From the NCBI RefSeq assembly GCF_022539665.2, contig NC_081337.1, positions 7,974,679-8,038,678 of the forward strand: a stretch of DNA of 64,000 bases. The letters are read 5' to 3'. The translations under genes and the position numbers were made by a program. Below, one piece after another: positions 39,560 through 53,288 of the stretch. The notes under the pieces are model-generated. The model ran no database searches and was not told the DNA's origin. It saw only the letters and a list, made by a program, of their open reading frames with translations. The stretch's first letter is position 1, and the number at the start of each line of letters is the position of its first letter. The DNA is from Daphnia carinata. Its lineage: Eukaryota > Arthropoda > Branchiopoda > Diplostraca > Daphniidae.

Positions 39560-41932
39560 TTTAGCCGATCGTTCATATTCGAAGATCAAGAGGGAAGGAA
39601 GAACAGGACAAATGGATCACCATCGCGATGTGAGACTTGCTCCTGTGTTGAAACAAGAATTCATCTTGTCCGCTGCTGCGATCGAAACATTGAAAAGTGG
39701 GACCATCATCGGACGACGAGGCTCATTTCAAATTCGGTACGTATCTATTTGCTATGGCTCTTGTGGTCGAATGCCTTAACCTGCCGTTGTGATTGCGGTC
39801 CGTCGGGTAGGGACGCTGCTGGACTCGCAAGTATTTCCTTTCTTATTTCTAAATGGCTATTAGTTATATCAGCCGTCAACACTCGGCAGACAAAGACAAC
39901 TCACCGTGATGATCGTTAATATAAGCCTCCCCTATTTTTCCGTTCTTACCCTCTTTCTCAATGGATCCCTCTCGTTTTTTAACCGGTCTCGAGATCAACA
40001 AATCGTTATATATCTACCAGCAGTCAGAACGGCGGGTATACGTGGATGAGGAATAGGCCCAAAAACAGTTCAGCTGGATGTACTCTTTGATTTCTTTTCA
40101 CTTTCTAAGTATCTCCATTCCCTATTTTTATTGGCGTACTATGACGGATTGTTGAACTGGTTCGCATAATTCAAGTGGTCGGGAATCAATTTTTCGAAAT
40201 GCGAATAGTTAACAGGCACTTTTTGTTGTTGTTTTAGCGGTACCGATTGATTTGTCCTCTAACGCATTCTTACGTTTTGGCATCGTTTCAATTTTGTTTC
40301 AAAATTTTTTTTGGCACGAAACAAATGGCAAGTTTGTGAATTCCGTCGGCGTGAAATGCGGTTTTTCTTTTGCGAAGATCCCCACGTAAATGAATTGTAC
40401 TGGACATAAACCAAAATATGTCAATGTAATAACATCGAAATAATTACCCACTTAAAACGAAAAAGGATAGAAGACGAGCCATCGTACTGTATGTGTAACG
40501 TGTAAACGATAAGAAACGTCGGCCGAAATCGACCTGTCGCGAGGGCGATATGTTGGAAAAAAATGGGATTTTCATTAGGCCGGATTATATGGAATGACGG
40601 AGGCTTGCTTTGGCTCTTGAACGTCTCTTTCTTTCTATATATGTCTACTGTTTGTTGCATTTTTCTATGTGTGTGTGTGTGTGTGTGTGTGGCTTAAGCC
40701 TTCTGACACACATTCCCATATAACAGGCAGCCAGCAGAAACAGATGGATCAACTCATTTCTCTGTTTACTCCGAGGCACTTTTATTTTTGAATAAGACAA
40801 AAAGGAAAAAAAATCCGTTGGACAGAAACCAATGTCAGGCCTCCGTTTGCTTAACTGGTGTATTCACTGTGTCTACCGCCAGCTCCCAATATTATGATTT
40901 CTACTAAATAGAAATAGGAAAAGCACGAAGAAAAGAAACATGATAGGCTCTCTCGGTGCCTGGCTCTGTTTTATTATATAAATATACGGTGTATATATTT
41001 ACTTGTACACTATCACTATCCGCTCTTTTGCTCCTGTGACTGACGGCTTGTTAATTGCGCCAGCGCTTTCAATTCCACCCCATCACCTTTTCTAACTGAT
41101 GTCGTTGCTGTACCTAACACATCCCGAATTTTTCTTTCTCCCCTCTGTCGTGCATCGTACAGGCCTAAATTTAGCCCCAATTGGCGTTGTTTAAGAAAAG
41201 CTGTCGTCTAAATCAAAAAGATTCGAATAGCAGAAACTGATTGGAATAGGTTTCGTGTGTAAAGGGTACGGTCAAATCCCTACGTGTAGGCCCAAAGATT
41301 TCTGCGTCGCACATTGGGGTCTCTTTTCCTCGTTCTGAATGGGCCGTTGGGTGGTCCGTTAGGATATTACAGTCTTTTTTTTTTGTACATATATAGTCAA
41401 TCAAAGTGTATAATTGTATTATGACAGGCCTAATATTCAATCACGAGGGGCAATTTACTTGTAAAAATAATAATCAAAGCGCAGCTTACCTTTGACGACT
41501 AGAATAACAACAGGTGACGCTGAACTGATGGTTGAAACAAAAACTGCAACGACGAAACACTTTTTCTTTGCGGGTTATTTAAAACCAATGTCACACGAAA
41601 GCCTTCAATTTGCGGCTAAAAATTTTGTTCGAAAACACCCGTGGCGAACTGGAATGCGAAGATCAATGTTTCAAGTCTTTTTTCTTTTCGATCTAAGAAA
41701 AACTCTGGAACAGTAATTTCGCGAAAGTCTTCAAATGAATGTTGCAAAACAGCACACAACTAAAACTTTGTAAACGTATATTAATTTTTTTTTTTTTTTT
41801 GTGCTGTACTGTACTGACTGTGTGTCTCTGTTTCGGTATAGACCGGAGGAGGATGGATGTTGCACGTGTGGCCGCCAGGCACACTCTGACCCTCCAACCC
41901 GGTCGGGCACCCTCTCAAATAGTTCACCGAGG
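39560..41932 (+). CDS. Candidate plus-strand gene, first two coding exons (partial)
   Basis: I do not recognise this gene. Exon 1 (39560-39736) follows a strong pyrimidine tract and CTTTCAG and ends at CG|GTACGT. Its ATG at 39612 opens a frame of 41 codons plus 2 nt (starting MDHHRDVRLAPVLKQEF and reaching GRRGSFQI). Exon 2 (41842-41932) begins after CGGTATAG and ends at AGG|GTAAAA. It supplies exactly the one missing base and 30 more codons: PEEDGCCTCGRQAHSDP, then a Ser-rich GTLSNSSPR. The RRGSF sequence is a PKA/PKG-type phosphorylation motif, and CCTC is a cysteine cluster. Agreement of splice sites, phase and open frame argues for a real 5' end of a longer gene continuing right. A possible next exon is 44129-44251 (123 nt, preserves phase). 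Function unknown. Confidence 0.45.
40668..40691 (+). repeat. (TG)n microsatellite
   Basis: Uninterrupted TG dinucleotide run of 12 units in the intron of the candidate plus-strand gene. Confidence 0.9.
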
Positions 41933-44900
41933 GTAAAAGGGCTTGCTATAACATTCACGTGTAAGAGCTTGTGCATGTATTAAAAATCCACACGGAGTAT
42001 TCTCCTTTGGTGTGGTGCGCTATAGATCCATAACTGTTTTATACCTGAATAATCGCATTAACAGATTATGTTCAATAACACATTATTGTCGTAATCTTAT
42101 TTCTTACTATTATTTTATAAATCAGCCAGGATTTTTTTTTTGGAACTGTTTTTTTATTCATTACGATGTTTGGAAAGCTTGTCTTTTAAGAGGACTTTTT
42201 ATCAACTGTAACTTGAACGTTTAAAATACGCAATCAAAAATAGGCCTAGTTAGTCGAGGCTTTTTTTTTTTCTCTCTTTGTTACTTTTGATCGACTGCGT
42301 GCGATCCGGATTCGATTACGTCAATATTTTAAAACTACGACGCGTTTGCGTACGTGTTCGACAATTGAATTTTCGTCACACCGCCGAAGCCGCTAATTAG
42401 TCTTCTGTACACAAACCGCATCCAGCGTCTCTACAACCGTTGCATTTTTCAATTGATACACGCCTACAAGATATATTCGAGAAGATCTATTTGATATTAG
42501 CGTCCTGGGCGCCGCACAACGCCAACGTGGTGATTGAAACATTTATTCTTCTTTCTAATTTTTGCTTATTCGCCTTCAACAGCCTCTCTTATTGTCTATA
42601 CATTTGAACGCCATTTACTTTTGGATGCCCTGCGGCTCTGCCGTCGTAGCAAAAGAGAGGGTTATTCAAATTGATGCGGATGCATAGAAAGGCTGAGAGG
42701 GAGTGAGTGGGTCTTCGTGTTGCGTGATGGCGCGGACGACTCATTAATTGACGAGCATCTACGCGTGTTATGCTCTACCCTCAGTGTCTATTCGGTAAAG
42801 GTACCCACATTTAAATTAGACACAAGGCCTCGTCTCTCTTTTTTTCCATCTCCCCTTCTATATCGTTTTATATTCCGCCTTCCACCCCCCCCTCCGATTC
42901 CGGTGTGATTTTTTTTGTCTACTTATTTTTTCAACATAAATTTTTTTTTGAATCCTTCACCCCTGTCCAACCAGCGCTTGCTTAATATCATGTGTAATAG
43001 GCTATGGGGAATTTCTGTGTCGGGCATGTCGTGATGAGATCTAGCGCAACGAACGGGGGTGTCATGCAGATTTTAATTTTTAAAATATTATTCGCGCTGA
43101 TCAAACCCGTTTTTGTTTTGTTTGTTTTTCGCCAAGTGCCAACTACAAGCTGCAAAAAAGAAACAGCGTTTGGGTCTTGATCATTGACATAGTCTATCGG
43201 GTGGACTGCACGATAAGAGATGCTCTGAATCTTTGCTGTGAATGCTATAGGCTATTGAATGATTTAGTGGTCGATGAGCTGTCTCGGGAACGGGTCCGAC
43301 AACAGTCTGTGGTGCTGTGCAGCACCGAAAAAGAAACTGCTCGTCTCCGTAGGAGTGTGGCGCTGATGTGCGCTGATTGGTCTCGTGCAATTTTCATCAC
43401 CTCGATATGTGTTGTGTATATATATATATGCTATATATCTATACATCTACGGCGCGCTCTTTACCTTGATTTGTTTCCGCTAGACACTGTTCCAAGGGCA
43501 CAACTCCGTCTCATCTTTGAACCACTAAAATATGCACGGTCCCCTCTGCAATTCGCCATCTAAAGAAGTTATGAATGATTTAAATTGATCAATTGATTTT
43601 TATTCTCGACTATTTAATGGTCAAATAGATACGTCGTTGCTGACTGTGCATTCTGTGGTAGTGCGGGAGACACGGTTCTAGTATAGCAGAGGACGTATAA
43701 AACTCTCCTGAAGGAAATCGTTTATTCCATCATCATCGCACCATCCGCTCTCCGTGCCATACGCATTCGATTCTAATCTTGGCTGGGGGAAAGTTTTTTT
43801 TCGGACCGGTGAGGGTCCGCAGGGCAGATAGGTCACATAACCTGCTTTTCCTTTCGATATCTTCTTCGTAGTTTGACTCACAAAGTTCACTACACGAAAC
43901 TCCATTTTCGGGACAATCTCGTCATTGTCATCGTCCTGTTGTTAATGCCTACATTAAAGTTAGTTTAATCATTTGATGGAAAATACCCTTTTTTTATTGT
44001 GTTTCAAAACAAAAAAGCTGGTAGCAAGTGAAATGTCCTCGATTATATTGTCACTTAATTGTTAACCTGTTTTTTTTTTTTGTTGTTTCTTGTTTATTCC
44101 GCAGGTGGGTGGCGGTTTTTTTTTTTAGTGCAACCCAATAAGAGTGAAGGCGTTGATGGCCTTCCGCCTTCTGTCCGGAAACTTGTTATGGGGATGGCTA
44201 CATCCAAACATGCAGCCAAAACGTTTGTCGGACCCACAAGGACCCAAAAAGGTAGGGCCTATAAAAGGCGAAAGTTAACTTTGCATCTACTAGTAGTCGT
44301 CGTAGTAGTAGGGGTAGTAGTAATAATAGTACTAGTGGAAGAAGAAGAAGTAAGTTGTTGCCACTACTACTCTACTACAAACTACTGGGATGGCTGTTTT
44401 TTTTTTGTTTTTTTTTTTGTTGAATGAAGAGGCAATGCTACAGGCTATCCCACAATGATTTTGTAATAGGCCTATCGCCGTCTGTTATTACCTCACGGGT
44501 TTTTATTGTTCCGTTTTTTTTCCCGCTCAATTGCGCGAATTTTGAATTTTTTTTTAATTTTTCTGAATGATCGGAAAAGGCTCATCGTAGCTCTTTGTCA
44601 AATTGGCTAGTTTATTATGCAAGGATGTATGACGTTGTACCGTTTTTTGGGGGTCTATCCTCCGCGTGCCTCATATTTGATATGGTGAGTGTTGCGAGGC
44701 GGTTGAAGAAATCAACTTTGCAGGGTGGGCTAACCGTGTCGTGCTCAATAAAGTTTTGAAAGGCGGACAGGGGTCGTCGAGACACACACTCTAATAGTTC
44801 CGGTCTTCACCTCGTGTGTCGTCTTTTCGGCCCAAGTACAAAGACGAATGAAATTTATGCCTCCGCGTTAAACCGGCCCAGTGCCCAAACGCAAGAGTCC

Positions 44901-47900
44901 AGTGAGATGGCCAGGGAATACCGTCGTCTCATGCACAGTTTACTTGGTCATTAGGCCTATTAAAATCGAGATGTGCACACATCAACGCACAGACCATGAT
45001 TGAAATAGCCAAGTGGATGGGGGGGGGGGGGCACTTCTTGTTGGCCAAGAATTTCGACTTTGGGAAAGTTTAACCTTGTTACAACCCCCAGGCGAACCCT
45101 ATGTATGCAAAGGACCTATACATACGGTCCAGAAACTTTGCGTTATTTTTTAAAATATTCATTTTTGGGTGGATGTGGATTTGGTGAACATTATATCCCT
45201 GCAGGAAAGATAATAGGATTCAAATTATTGTCGATGCTCTTTTTGAATTCAGTCAATTTTGAGGGACGTGTGGGAGACATCCTTGCGTGATGCTCTCGTT
45301 GCACGCGTGATTTAAAGAAATCTAGGCCTTGTTTTTGCTTGTCCCGTTTTTTTCGAACGAGTGAGTTTCGTGCGCATTGTAGAGAAACTTCACATTGAAT
45401 GGACGGTGCTGATGTATCACGGCCGAGTTAACGCATCTCTCCCCTTCGCCTTCAGATTGTTCCCTACACATCCCGTTTTTTTTTTCCTTTGCTCCCTCTG
45501 ACGTTACGCACAGAGAAAAGGACTAAGCGCATTATTAATTTCGTCTAAGAGTATATACACGTACGGGTCTGTGTTGTTGGAAGCATCAAGGGTTTGGTCA
45601 TTTTTTTGCACTCTCTCGCCCTCCTCTAGTCCTTTCTTCCACCCTCTTATATAATCATCATCGTCTCTTCAGTGATGCGTTCCCCTCCAGAGGATTCGGT
45701 GCCTCTCTCCCCCCCCCCCCCCCCTCCCTTCTACTTTTTGGGAAGGAGTAGATTTGCCGGGTCATACCTTATGGTATATAGTCCTCTTTTCATGCCAGTA
45801 TTTTATTTTTATTTATTTATTTGTTCCCTGTTTTTGTGCTACTCTATTACGGATGGATGGGGAAAAGGTCTAGCGAGCAAGTTCATCACGCTCCATGTAC
45901 CTCCTATAATGTATTACGCCGGTCCGGCCTGGTTTGTGTGTGTGTGGCAAGAACTAAAGCATTTTGTTTGACCAACCCGCCCGCCTGTTATTTGTACAAG
46001 TCGTTGTGGCACATTTTCGTCTCGGGCGGCTCTTTTGAATTTCAAACAGTGGCCACCGCGAGTTGCATATACAAATATGAACGAGCCTAATTCTACAAAG
46101 AGCGCTGTGGGGGGGGGGCGGTTTTGCTAAATCGGAATAATAATCTACAGTCATTTGATGATTTAACAGAGTCAAGTGTCAATAGATACGAAATATCGCA
46201 GTAGTGACCCAAAACGTAAAAAATAAAAACAGCTGTTGCTCAATGTCTACCGTCCCTCTTGAAACAATCAACTTCAATACCCCTTGAATATTATACAGCA
46301 ACTTTCGTTAAACTTTACATTTTGTTTATTTATAATTTTTTTTTTTACGTTGTTACAAGTAAAAGTTGTGTTCGATTAATGATAGAAAAGGGGGGGGGGG
46401 CGAATACATGCAGAGACCTCGTTTAAGTCTAAACGAAGGGATGTCGTCTACGTTCACGTTGGTCTATGCGGATCCCGACAAAGATTCTCGACATCATCAT
46501 TTATTACTGTACATGTCAACTCTTTCATCCTCCCCGTCTTCTTTCGCTGATGTCCGGCAGTATCTTGCGACTACGCGATCAAGTGAACCGGACGACATCC
46601 AATGAATTCAAAAGGCAGAAAAAGTTAGCCAATGTCATCGAGTAAAAACGAAAGAACGTTACATTCTTCATTTTTTTTTTTCTTTCCGTACTCTACCTAG
46701 ACGAAAAAGTTTGCCGGTAAACTGTTGCCAAGCATTAAGAATTTGATAAGGGAGATGCTTTGGACAATAAACTTGTTTGGATTCTCGTAAACGTCACAGA
46801 CCTCTGAGATGATGTAGTTGGGCACAGTGTACAATGCAACAGACGGGAAGATGATGTCGTGCAAGTTAACCAGACGCAATATTCACCTGCAAATACACGT
46901 AGGTGAAGTGAGGAAGGGGTTTTTTTTCGATTGGTGGTGGGGGATTGATGATGGGGGAGGTAAGGATATAGTAGTTGTTCTACAAACTGACGATGGCTCA
47001 AAAGGCAGCCGAGAACTCTTGATCCTTGTGAATTTGCACAAATGAGCTAGCTGAACGTTATAATGAGCCTTTACTCTGCCTCTTGCTCTTTTGTCCCTCC
47101 CCTCTCATCATTTTCTACATGGAACAGATAGTAATGAACACACAACTAAAATATATGTACTCCATGGTGATCACTATAGACAGAGGCTTTTGCGCTTTTG
47201 AACTTTGTGAGCGGGAAAAAAAAAAAAGAATTTGGAATCAATCAAGCGACTACCGAGAATGGAAATATCATCGTGCCTGCCTAATCAGTGCCCCAATTTG
47301 TTTTTCTGCCTCCCCCCTTTTTTTTTTCGCTATTTGTCGTGTCGTCTGTTTTAATATTTCATCTTATTTTGTACGTGAACGAAGGAAACGTTTTGTTATT
47401 GGGTAAGACGAGGGGAGGTAAATCAAAAGCGGCACAAAACGAATCAATTTGGTTTCTTAAAAATGAAAAGGAGAAAATTCGCTTTTGGTAAAAACACAAC
47501 AAAGAGTTGGTTGATATGCGGCAATCTAAAGAGGAATCATTTATGCTATTGTTTTTGCTATTGTTCTTCTTCCTTCAGTAGCCGGAGACGTGGTGTCCTT
47601 GGTGAGGAGTTTTAGGCCCGAAGGATAATAGGAGCCGCCGGCCGAGAGGCTTTGACTATGTGTGTTATGATGCCCGAATCGTTTTCAGATTTAGCTTTTG
47701 TTATCGAGATCTTGTGCTTTAAGTTAGGTTAATAATAATAAGGTTGCTGTTTCGTAACAACTTCCATTGTTTACTGCCGTACGTTTACTATACAGACATT
47801 GAATTTTGGATCTTTTGTTTTAAAATGGCGTCATTATTTTGATTAATAATGTAATTTGACGAAAATCCCATTTTGTAAAGAGAGCATCGAGTTCTTTCCC

Positions 47901-48145
47901 TTTTCTTTTTTTACTTCAAAAAATGTTCATTGGGAATGATCAGCACTTGGGAGAAGGGAATGGCACGGAGTGCGCGTCAGGCGGAATAGCTTTCATGCCA
48001 GGCGAAAAAGGGGCTTCGCTCATTTGGCCCAGCTGCAATTCCAGGCCAGTTGATATCCCCAACATTCCATACGTTCATCGAAATGGGATGCTGTTGTCAA
48101 TTCTCGTCAAAACTACGGCTCCCACTGTGCCTTAATGAAAACGGT

Positions 48146-48163
48146 GGGGGGGGGGGGGGGGGG
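48146..48163 (+). repeat. Poly-G tract, 18 nt
   Basis: Uninterrupted run of 18 G. It is one of many G or C homopolymers in the right half of the window. Confidence 0.9.
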
Positions 48164-49588
48164 CATCTACATACAAGAGTACAGTTATCTCTTGATTGTT
48201 GTTTTATGGGAATACCTTAATGAGATGATGGGCCAACGGTGGGAGGAAGAACGTTCAGATTTAATACTGCCCCAATTGATTATACCTACATAGACCAGTT
48301 TCTTATTGGTCTCGTTGTTAAGGACCGCTGCCCTGATGTTATTAGATTGTCAGCAATGCTAAAATCGGGGACGTTATCAGCAGCTCAAACGGGCAAAATG
48401 ACGACTTTCTGGAACGTTTGTGATTGTCTGCCTCTTTATTTTCATCGAGCAATTCAATTTTGTTTCGTGCGCTCCACGCATCTTTCGCTTTGACATTTTT
48501 GGCATTAGCTATTAATGTTTGTAACGTTCCTGATATTGAGGAAGCGATGAAATTTTGTTTTCATTCGTCCAATTCCAACGGATAAAAATATCAGGGACCT
48601 AAAAAAAAAACGGATTCAATGGTCGTGCGCACGGCCGTATTATTATTGTTTATTATTACGTCTAATGTGTTTATAGTCTTTATTATGCGTGTACTGCGTA
48701 GCACATATTTTTTGGATGATTTTCTACATGCTCGGCCTGCGAGTGGGGGATGCGTGTGTCATCTGTGTCTATAACGATATTCTGCCGTGATGTGGGGGAG
48801 AGCCTCTTTTTGAAAATTTCCTCTGGTCGGGAGTAACACGCCCTTTAGCTTGTGGCACAACTCCATTAGCTTCGCATTGGTCGTGTGCCTTATGGGAAAA
48901 TTTTGAGTTTTTCTTCTTTCATCCCCCTGCCGATGATTTTACGATCGGCCTTTCTGTGTTGATAGCCAGTCAGCCCTCTTTCCTACCTGAAAATTCTGTT
49001 TTTATTTGTTTTTTGGTTATGATTTGCTTTTTTTCCCCGTTTCGTCTGGGCTCGCGAACGTCCCTCACCCACGTAAAGAACAAATAGATGTTTGGCTTTC
49101 TCGCCAAAACTCTGAAATTAATTGACATTTTCGATGCGCTTCTTCTTGTGCGGCAAGTTTTAGTGGCCTCAATCACGTCATGCCTGATCGTGTACAGACC
49201 GTTCCAGCATTAAAGCGAGAAAGTTGTACTTTTCTGTCTTTCTGAAATGTTTGTCGAATGTCGATTGATCCGAATGCCTTTTCTCTTGAAATTTCACGAG
49301 AGCGATGCCCATTGTCCAGTAACGCGGAATGGCGGAAGCGAACGACCCCGACCTGACTTTTTACCAACTTCAATAATACTATATACACTACCGCTGTAGC
49401 GTACGTCGTGTAGTTTAGAGGGAGAATTTAAAAAAAAAAAGGGGACGAAAATTTGTGCTGTGTAGTCCGAACGACTTGCTCTCTTATTTAGCGTAGACTA
49501 TTTGTGTATGCAGATTATTGGCTCGAAGAGATTCGATTGTCCCACTTTTCGTCCTACCTTTAAAGAGTCCCTTTTATTGTTTTTGCAT

Positions 49589-49620
49589 ACAAAAGTCCCG
49601 GTGTACAAAAGTCCCGGTGT
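49589..49620 (+). repeat. Perfect 16-bp tandem duplication
   Basis: ACAAAAGTCCCGGTGT occurs twice head to tail with no mismatch (49589-49604 and 49605-49620). It looks like a recent local duplication. Confidence 0.9.
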
Positions 49621-49960
49621 AAAATCGTTGGAACCCAAAACTCTGAGCTTTTCGGTGACTGATGTCCCGAGTTTTACGATGAAACCGTCAGCCGGACACC
49701 CCGATCTATTCCCGCTGTAGTTTTTTTCTTCATTCCATGCCCGTGGCAAAGGGGTGAGTTGAACGGGACGTTCTGTCGGGGTTGACAGGCTGTCGAGCAT
49801 ATCTAATTGAGCCGCCAGTGCAACCCGTCCTCGCCATAGATAATATAGAGGTAGAAAGATTCATCCATGCAGTGCAAGTCTTCGCATATCGGATGCTGGC
49901 GCGTTTCAAAAGGCTGGCCACAGAGCGGGCCGGTTATATACATCTGGCATGGCCTTGCCT

Positions 49961-49979
49961 CCCCCCCCCCCCCCCCCCC
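49961..49979 (+). repeat. Poly-C tract, 19 nt
   Basis: Longest homopolymer of C in the window, uninterrupted. Confidence 0.9.
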
Positions 49980-52900
49980 AAAAACTTTGTGCATATGTCG
50001 ATGGAGTTGATCAAAGAGACTTTGAGCAGGGGGTCGTGTCGTCGTGAGTAAGGTTCTGCACGAAAACCAGTTCAGCGGCCGTTTCAAGCTGCCGATAATC
50101 AGTCAATCCGCTTCCTGCCGGTTGCCTACCCCGTTACTTTCCCTCTTACACGCCCTCGCTCTTGGCGCTACGTCCCTTCAATTGCGACACGTCTTTGCAC
50201 AGAGATACTCTTACCCATTGGTCTTTTCGAAATGTTCGGGCGTGATGACGTTGATTTTAAGAAGGTTCAGTAATTGCGAAGGCAAGTTAGGGAGAACTAA
50301 CAGCTATCGTAATACTACTATTAACTCTTTGGCCGAGCTTCGTTTTGCGTAAAAATTAACTGATGTTTAAATTTTGATTTATTAGCCTTGAAAATACGAG
50401 ATAATAGGAAAACGAATAGAACATTTTATTTAATGATTTTCTTTTTTGCATTAAATAAAACATAATTTCATTTCATTTTTCTGTGTATATTAAGGGGTGC
50501 GTTGAGTACGCTTTTCATCGGAATATTCGAGTAGGATGATTGCGTGAGCTCTTTCTTTTCTGGGTTCCTGTCAAAGTGTTTTTTCTCGTTGCCAGCCCGT
50601 TTTGAGTGTGTGTGATTTTTCTGTTGCCGCGTCGCCGTACCTGTTACGACCGACACCGCACCATCATCAGACACACACGCGGATCATCATCATCATCATC
50701 GTTCCCACCACGGGGCCAGTCTATATACGAATGGAAGCTCGTGTGGCAGCGGCGCGCGCTTGCCACTTGCGTGTGTGTCGGAATAGCGACCGCGTGTGCT
50801 CGCGTAATTACCTCCACCACTCGATTAGGTGGCATCCCTTGCACTGTCTACACACCGCGTTACTCCACCTACCACCGCAAAAGCCGACACAAGATAAAGA
50901 AAATGGATTCAAACACTCGCTGTAGTGTTTTCTTTTTTTTTTTTTTTTTCGTTTCTTATTGCCGTGTAGTCAGTACGCCAGTTTCGCAACGATATTCAAA
51001 TTTTTCTCATTTCCATATCGTTGAATTTTTCGAGAACAAAAACGGAATGTGGGAAAAGAGATAAAATGACCTGCTGTAGGTATGACTATAATATTTTTTG
51101 GGAGGTTCTTTTTCGTAAAAAAAAAAATAAATAAATAATAAATCCGATACTATTCTCCAACCACGGAGCGCCCGTCAGACATCGCACACCGCAGCGGTTA
51201 GGTGACTACTGTACACCGATGATCCGGCCTTTGCATGTTGTCACGAAAGGGTTGCTGATGGGGATAGTGTATACACCCCGTGTGGTTTCCCCTCTTCTCC
51301 TTTTATAAGAAACGAAAAAAAAAATGGATTATGAAAGGTCAAAAAAAAAAAAAAAACTCCCACAAACAATTGAAAAATAAAAGGAAACGAATTTTGAAAA
51401 AAAAAATTGCCTCTGGTCGGTAGGAGGAAAACAGAACGGTTAACGTCGGTGGTAGTGGTGGATGCATCAGCTCCGGGAGTGAAACAGATACACGATAATC
51501 CCCCCCCCCCCCCCTCTTCTCTGGCAGGTGGGGGAGGAGGAATTATAAAAAAAAAAAAGGCTAGGAGCGGGAGTGACTATATCCAATGTAGCAAAGCATG
51601 CAAACGCGTAATGAGAGCAAAGGGAGGGGAAGACAGCAAAAGGATATGGTGCGAGGACGGACTAGAGGTGGAAGAAACATTTTTTTTTTGTAGATGACTT
51701 ATTGGCCCTCTACCTGACGACACGCATATCATATACCAAACAGGCTATGAGGTGGCCTTCAAATCTTGCAATATACATCTAATCAGCAGGATAGAAAACC
51801 CTCTCCTTCCCCCCCCCCCATTCTCTCCTATTACTCAACGGGACTGAAAATGTTTTGAAAATGAGGGTAGAATGCAGAGGAGGAAAAGAAAAAATCACGC
51901 GTTCTCTCTTTTCTACCGTTGCGCAACGGGCCTATGTTGAACGTCAATTCGGCGTGTGTTCAATCTTTATCAATGTCATCATCATATCTATTATCTGTGT
52001 GCGTGTTTTATTTGTGGGAGGCTTTTTTTTTTCTTTTTGAAAGCCTGTCTATATAATCTATCGTTACGTGAACGAAATGACACAATAGCGCAATGTTTAT
52101 GCCTTAAAAGAAATGATTTGAGTTCCTATTTCATTTGCGGCTTATTATTTTGCATACCACGAAATATTTTACAAAATCTATGCATTTTTCTTCGTGGCGC
52201 TTTTTTGTTTTTAAAGATTCTGATTCGGGAATAATAGATTGATTCAGGTCTGTGTCGTCGACACGAACGTCATGGGGGGTCCCACCTTGGAAAAGAGAAA
52301 GGGAGAAAACAAAAAGGGAGGAAGAACTCGATTAAATTGAGTGCAATAGATGAGGCCACAGGTTTCTGTACTTGAATATTGCAACATCCATCTCAACTCA
52401 AATCCCTTGCTGTTTGAGTCCGTTTTTTCCTTTTTATTTAAACTCTCCAGCGGCGTCGCTATTTGTTTTTGTTCTTTTATTCGTTTAACGTTGAAACTAT
52501 AGCAGCCAGAAAAAAAAAAAAAAAAAAAAAATCGAAATACTCATTGAAGTCATTTTCGTTTAGGGGATTCTTTCATCGTTGAATTAACGGATGTAGCCGC
52601 AATAAAAGCTCAAATAGAAGACTATCGCTTGATCTTTATGTGGAAAAGGGAGGGAAGGCCCTCATTGACAGAGGGTGAAAAAGCTCATCATTTGAACGTT
52701 TGTTTTATCCGCCCCGATTTCACCCCTCGAACGGACGATGTGGTGACGGTCACGATTATCCGCTAGCCCCTCTCGGTTTCAGCTTACACGTCTGCATTGT
52801 TCCCCTTTTATATATATGTATATATATATAGAAACGTTCCATTGAGATATAATAGCTTAGATACCGTCTCGTGGAGAACGATGGCCAAACGCAATTGCAA

Positions 52901-52994
52901 TTGGTTGCGCAAACTGCGCAGCCCCCTCCTCTCTCAGTCGGTGACACTTCGTGAGTCTCATCTGGTATTCCAGTTGCAGATTGCTGCGTTTTAG

Positions 52995-53004
52995 GCTATA
53001 AAAG
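52995..53004 (+). promoter_or_regulatory. TATA box before candidate exon 53093-53288
   Basis: GCTATAAAAG is a good TATA element. About 28 nt downstream is an initiator-like TTCAATC. It sits some 95 nt before the open exon-like sequence at 53093, so a short transcript may start here. Confidence 0.3.
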
Positions 53005-53092
53005 ACGAGTTCTCTGTCCTCCGTTCAATCCCTTGTGTTCATTCTTTACTAACCAACCAAACCCTCCCTTTATGTTTTTTTTTTTTTTTGAG

Positions 53093-53288
53093 CACGGCTG
53101 ATTCTCTTCTGCTTTTGCGGCGCTCACAAACTCTCGTTGATGAAATTTATGATATGCAAATTGATGACATAGAAGAGATCGGACAACTGGGGCACAGTTC
53201 GCCAAAATTGTTGAAAACTCGCCACGCTTTGCAACATACGAGAAAAATTACATTTCAAAAAGCTCTGAAAGCGGCCAAAGAGTTTTAG
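53093..53288 (+). other. Exon candidate, C-terminal type
   Basis: The stretch is preceded by a T17 tract and GAG as acceptor. It is open to TAG at 53286-53288 and reads TADSLLLLRRSQTLVDEIYD, then MQIDDIEEIGQLGHSSPKLL, with a Lys-rich end (KALKAAKEF). The amphipathic, charged composition and codon pattern look coding. It could be the last exon of the plus-strand gene starting at 39.6 kb, or a short independent gene with a TATA box at 52995. No family is recognised. Confidence 0.3.

Larger units (their letters stand above)
41933..53092. other. Long non-coding stretch, probable intron/intergenic
   Basis: One exon candidate, 44129-44251, sits between a T-rich tract ending in TTTAG and a donor AAG|GTAGGG. 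Two frames are open in it, and the more codon-like one contains LPPSVRKLVMGMA. Otherwise no exon is supported. Long poly-G/C runs lie at 45019-45031, 45708-45724, 46109-46118, 46390-46400, 48146-48163, 49961-49979, 51500-51514 and 51809-51819. A perfect tandem duplication of a 16-mer is at 49589-49620. Confidence 0.4.

Noticed and set aside
43177-43563. 128-codon plus-strand frame with Cys and Arg
   Set aside because: No acceptor or donor at its borders and it runs into TATATA repeats; chance frame is more likely.
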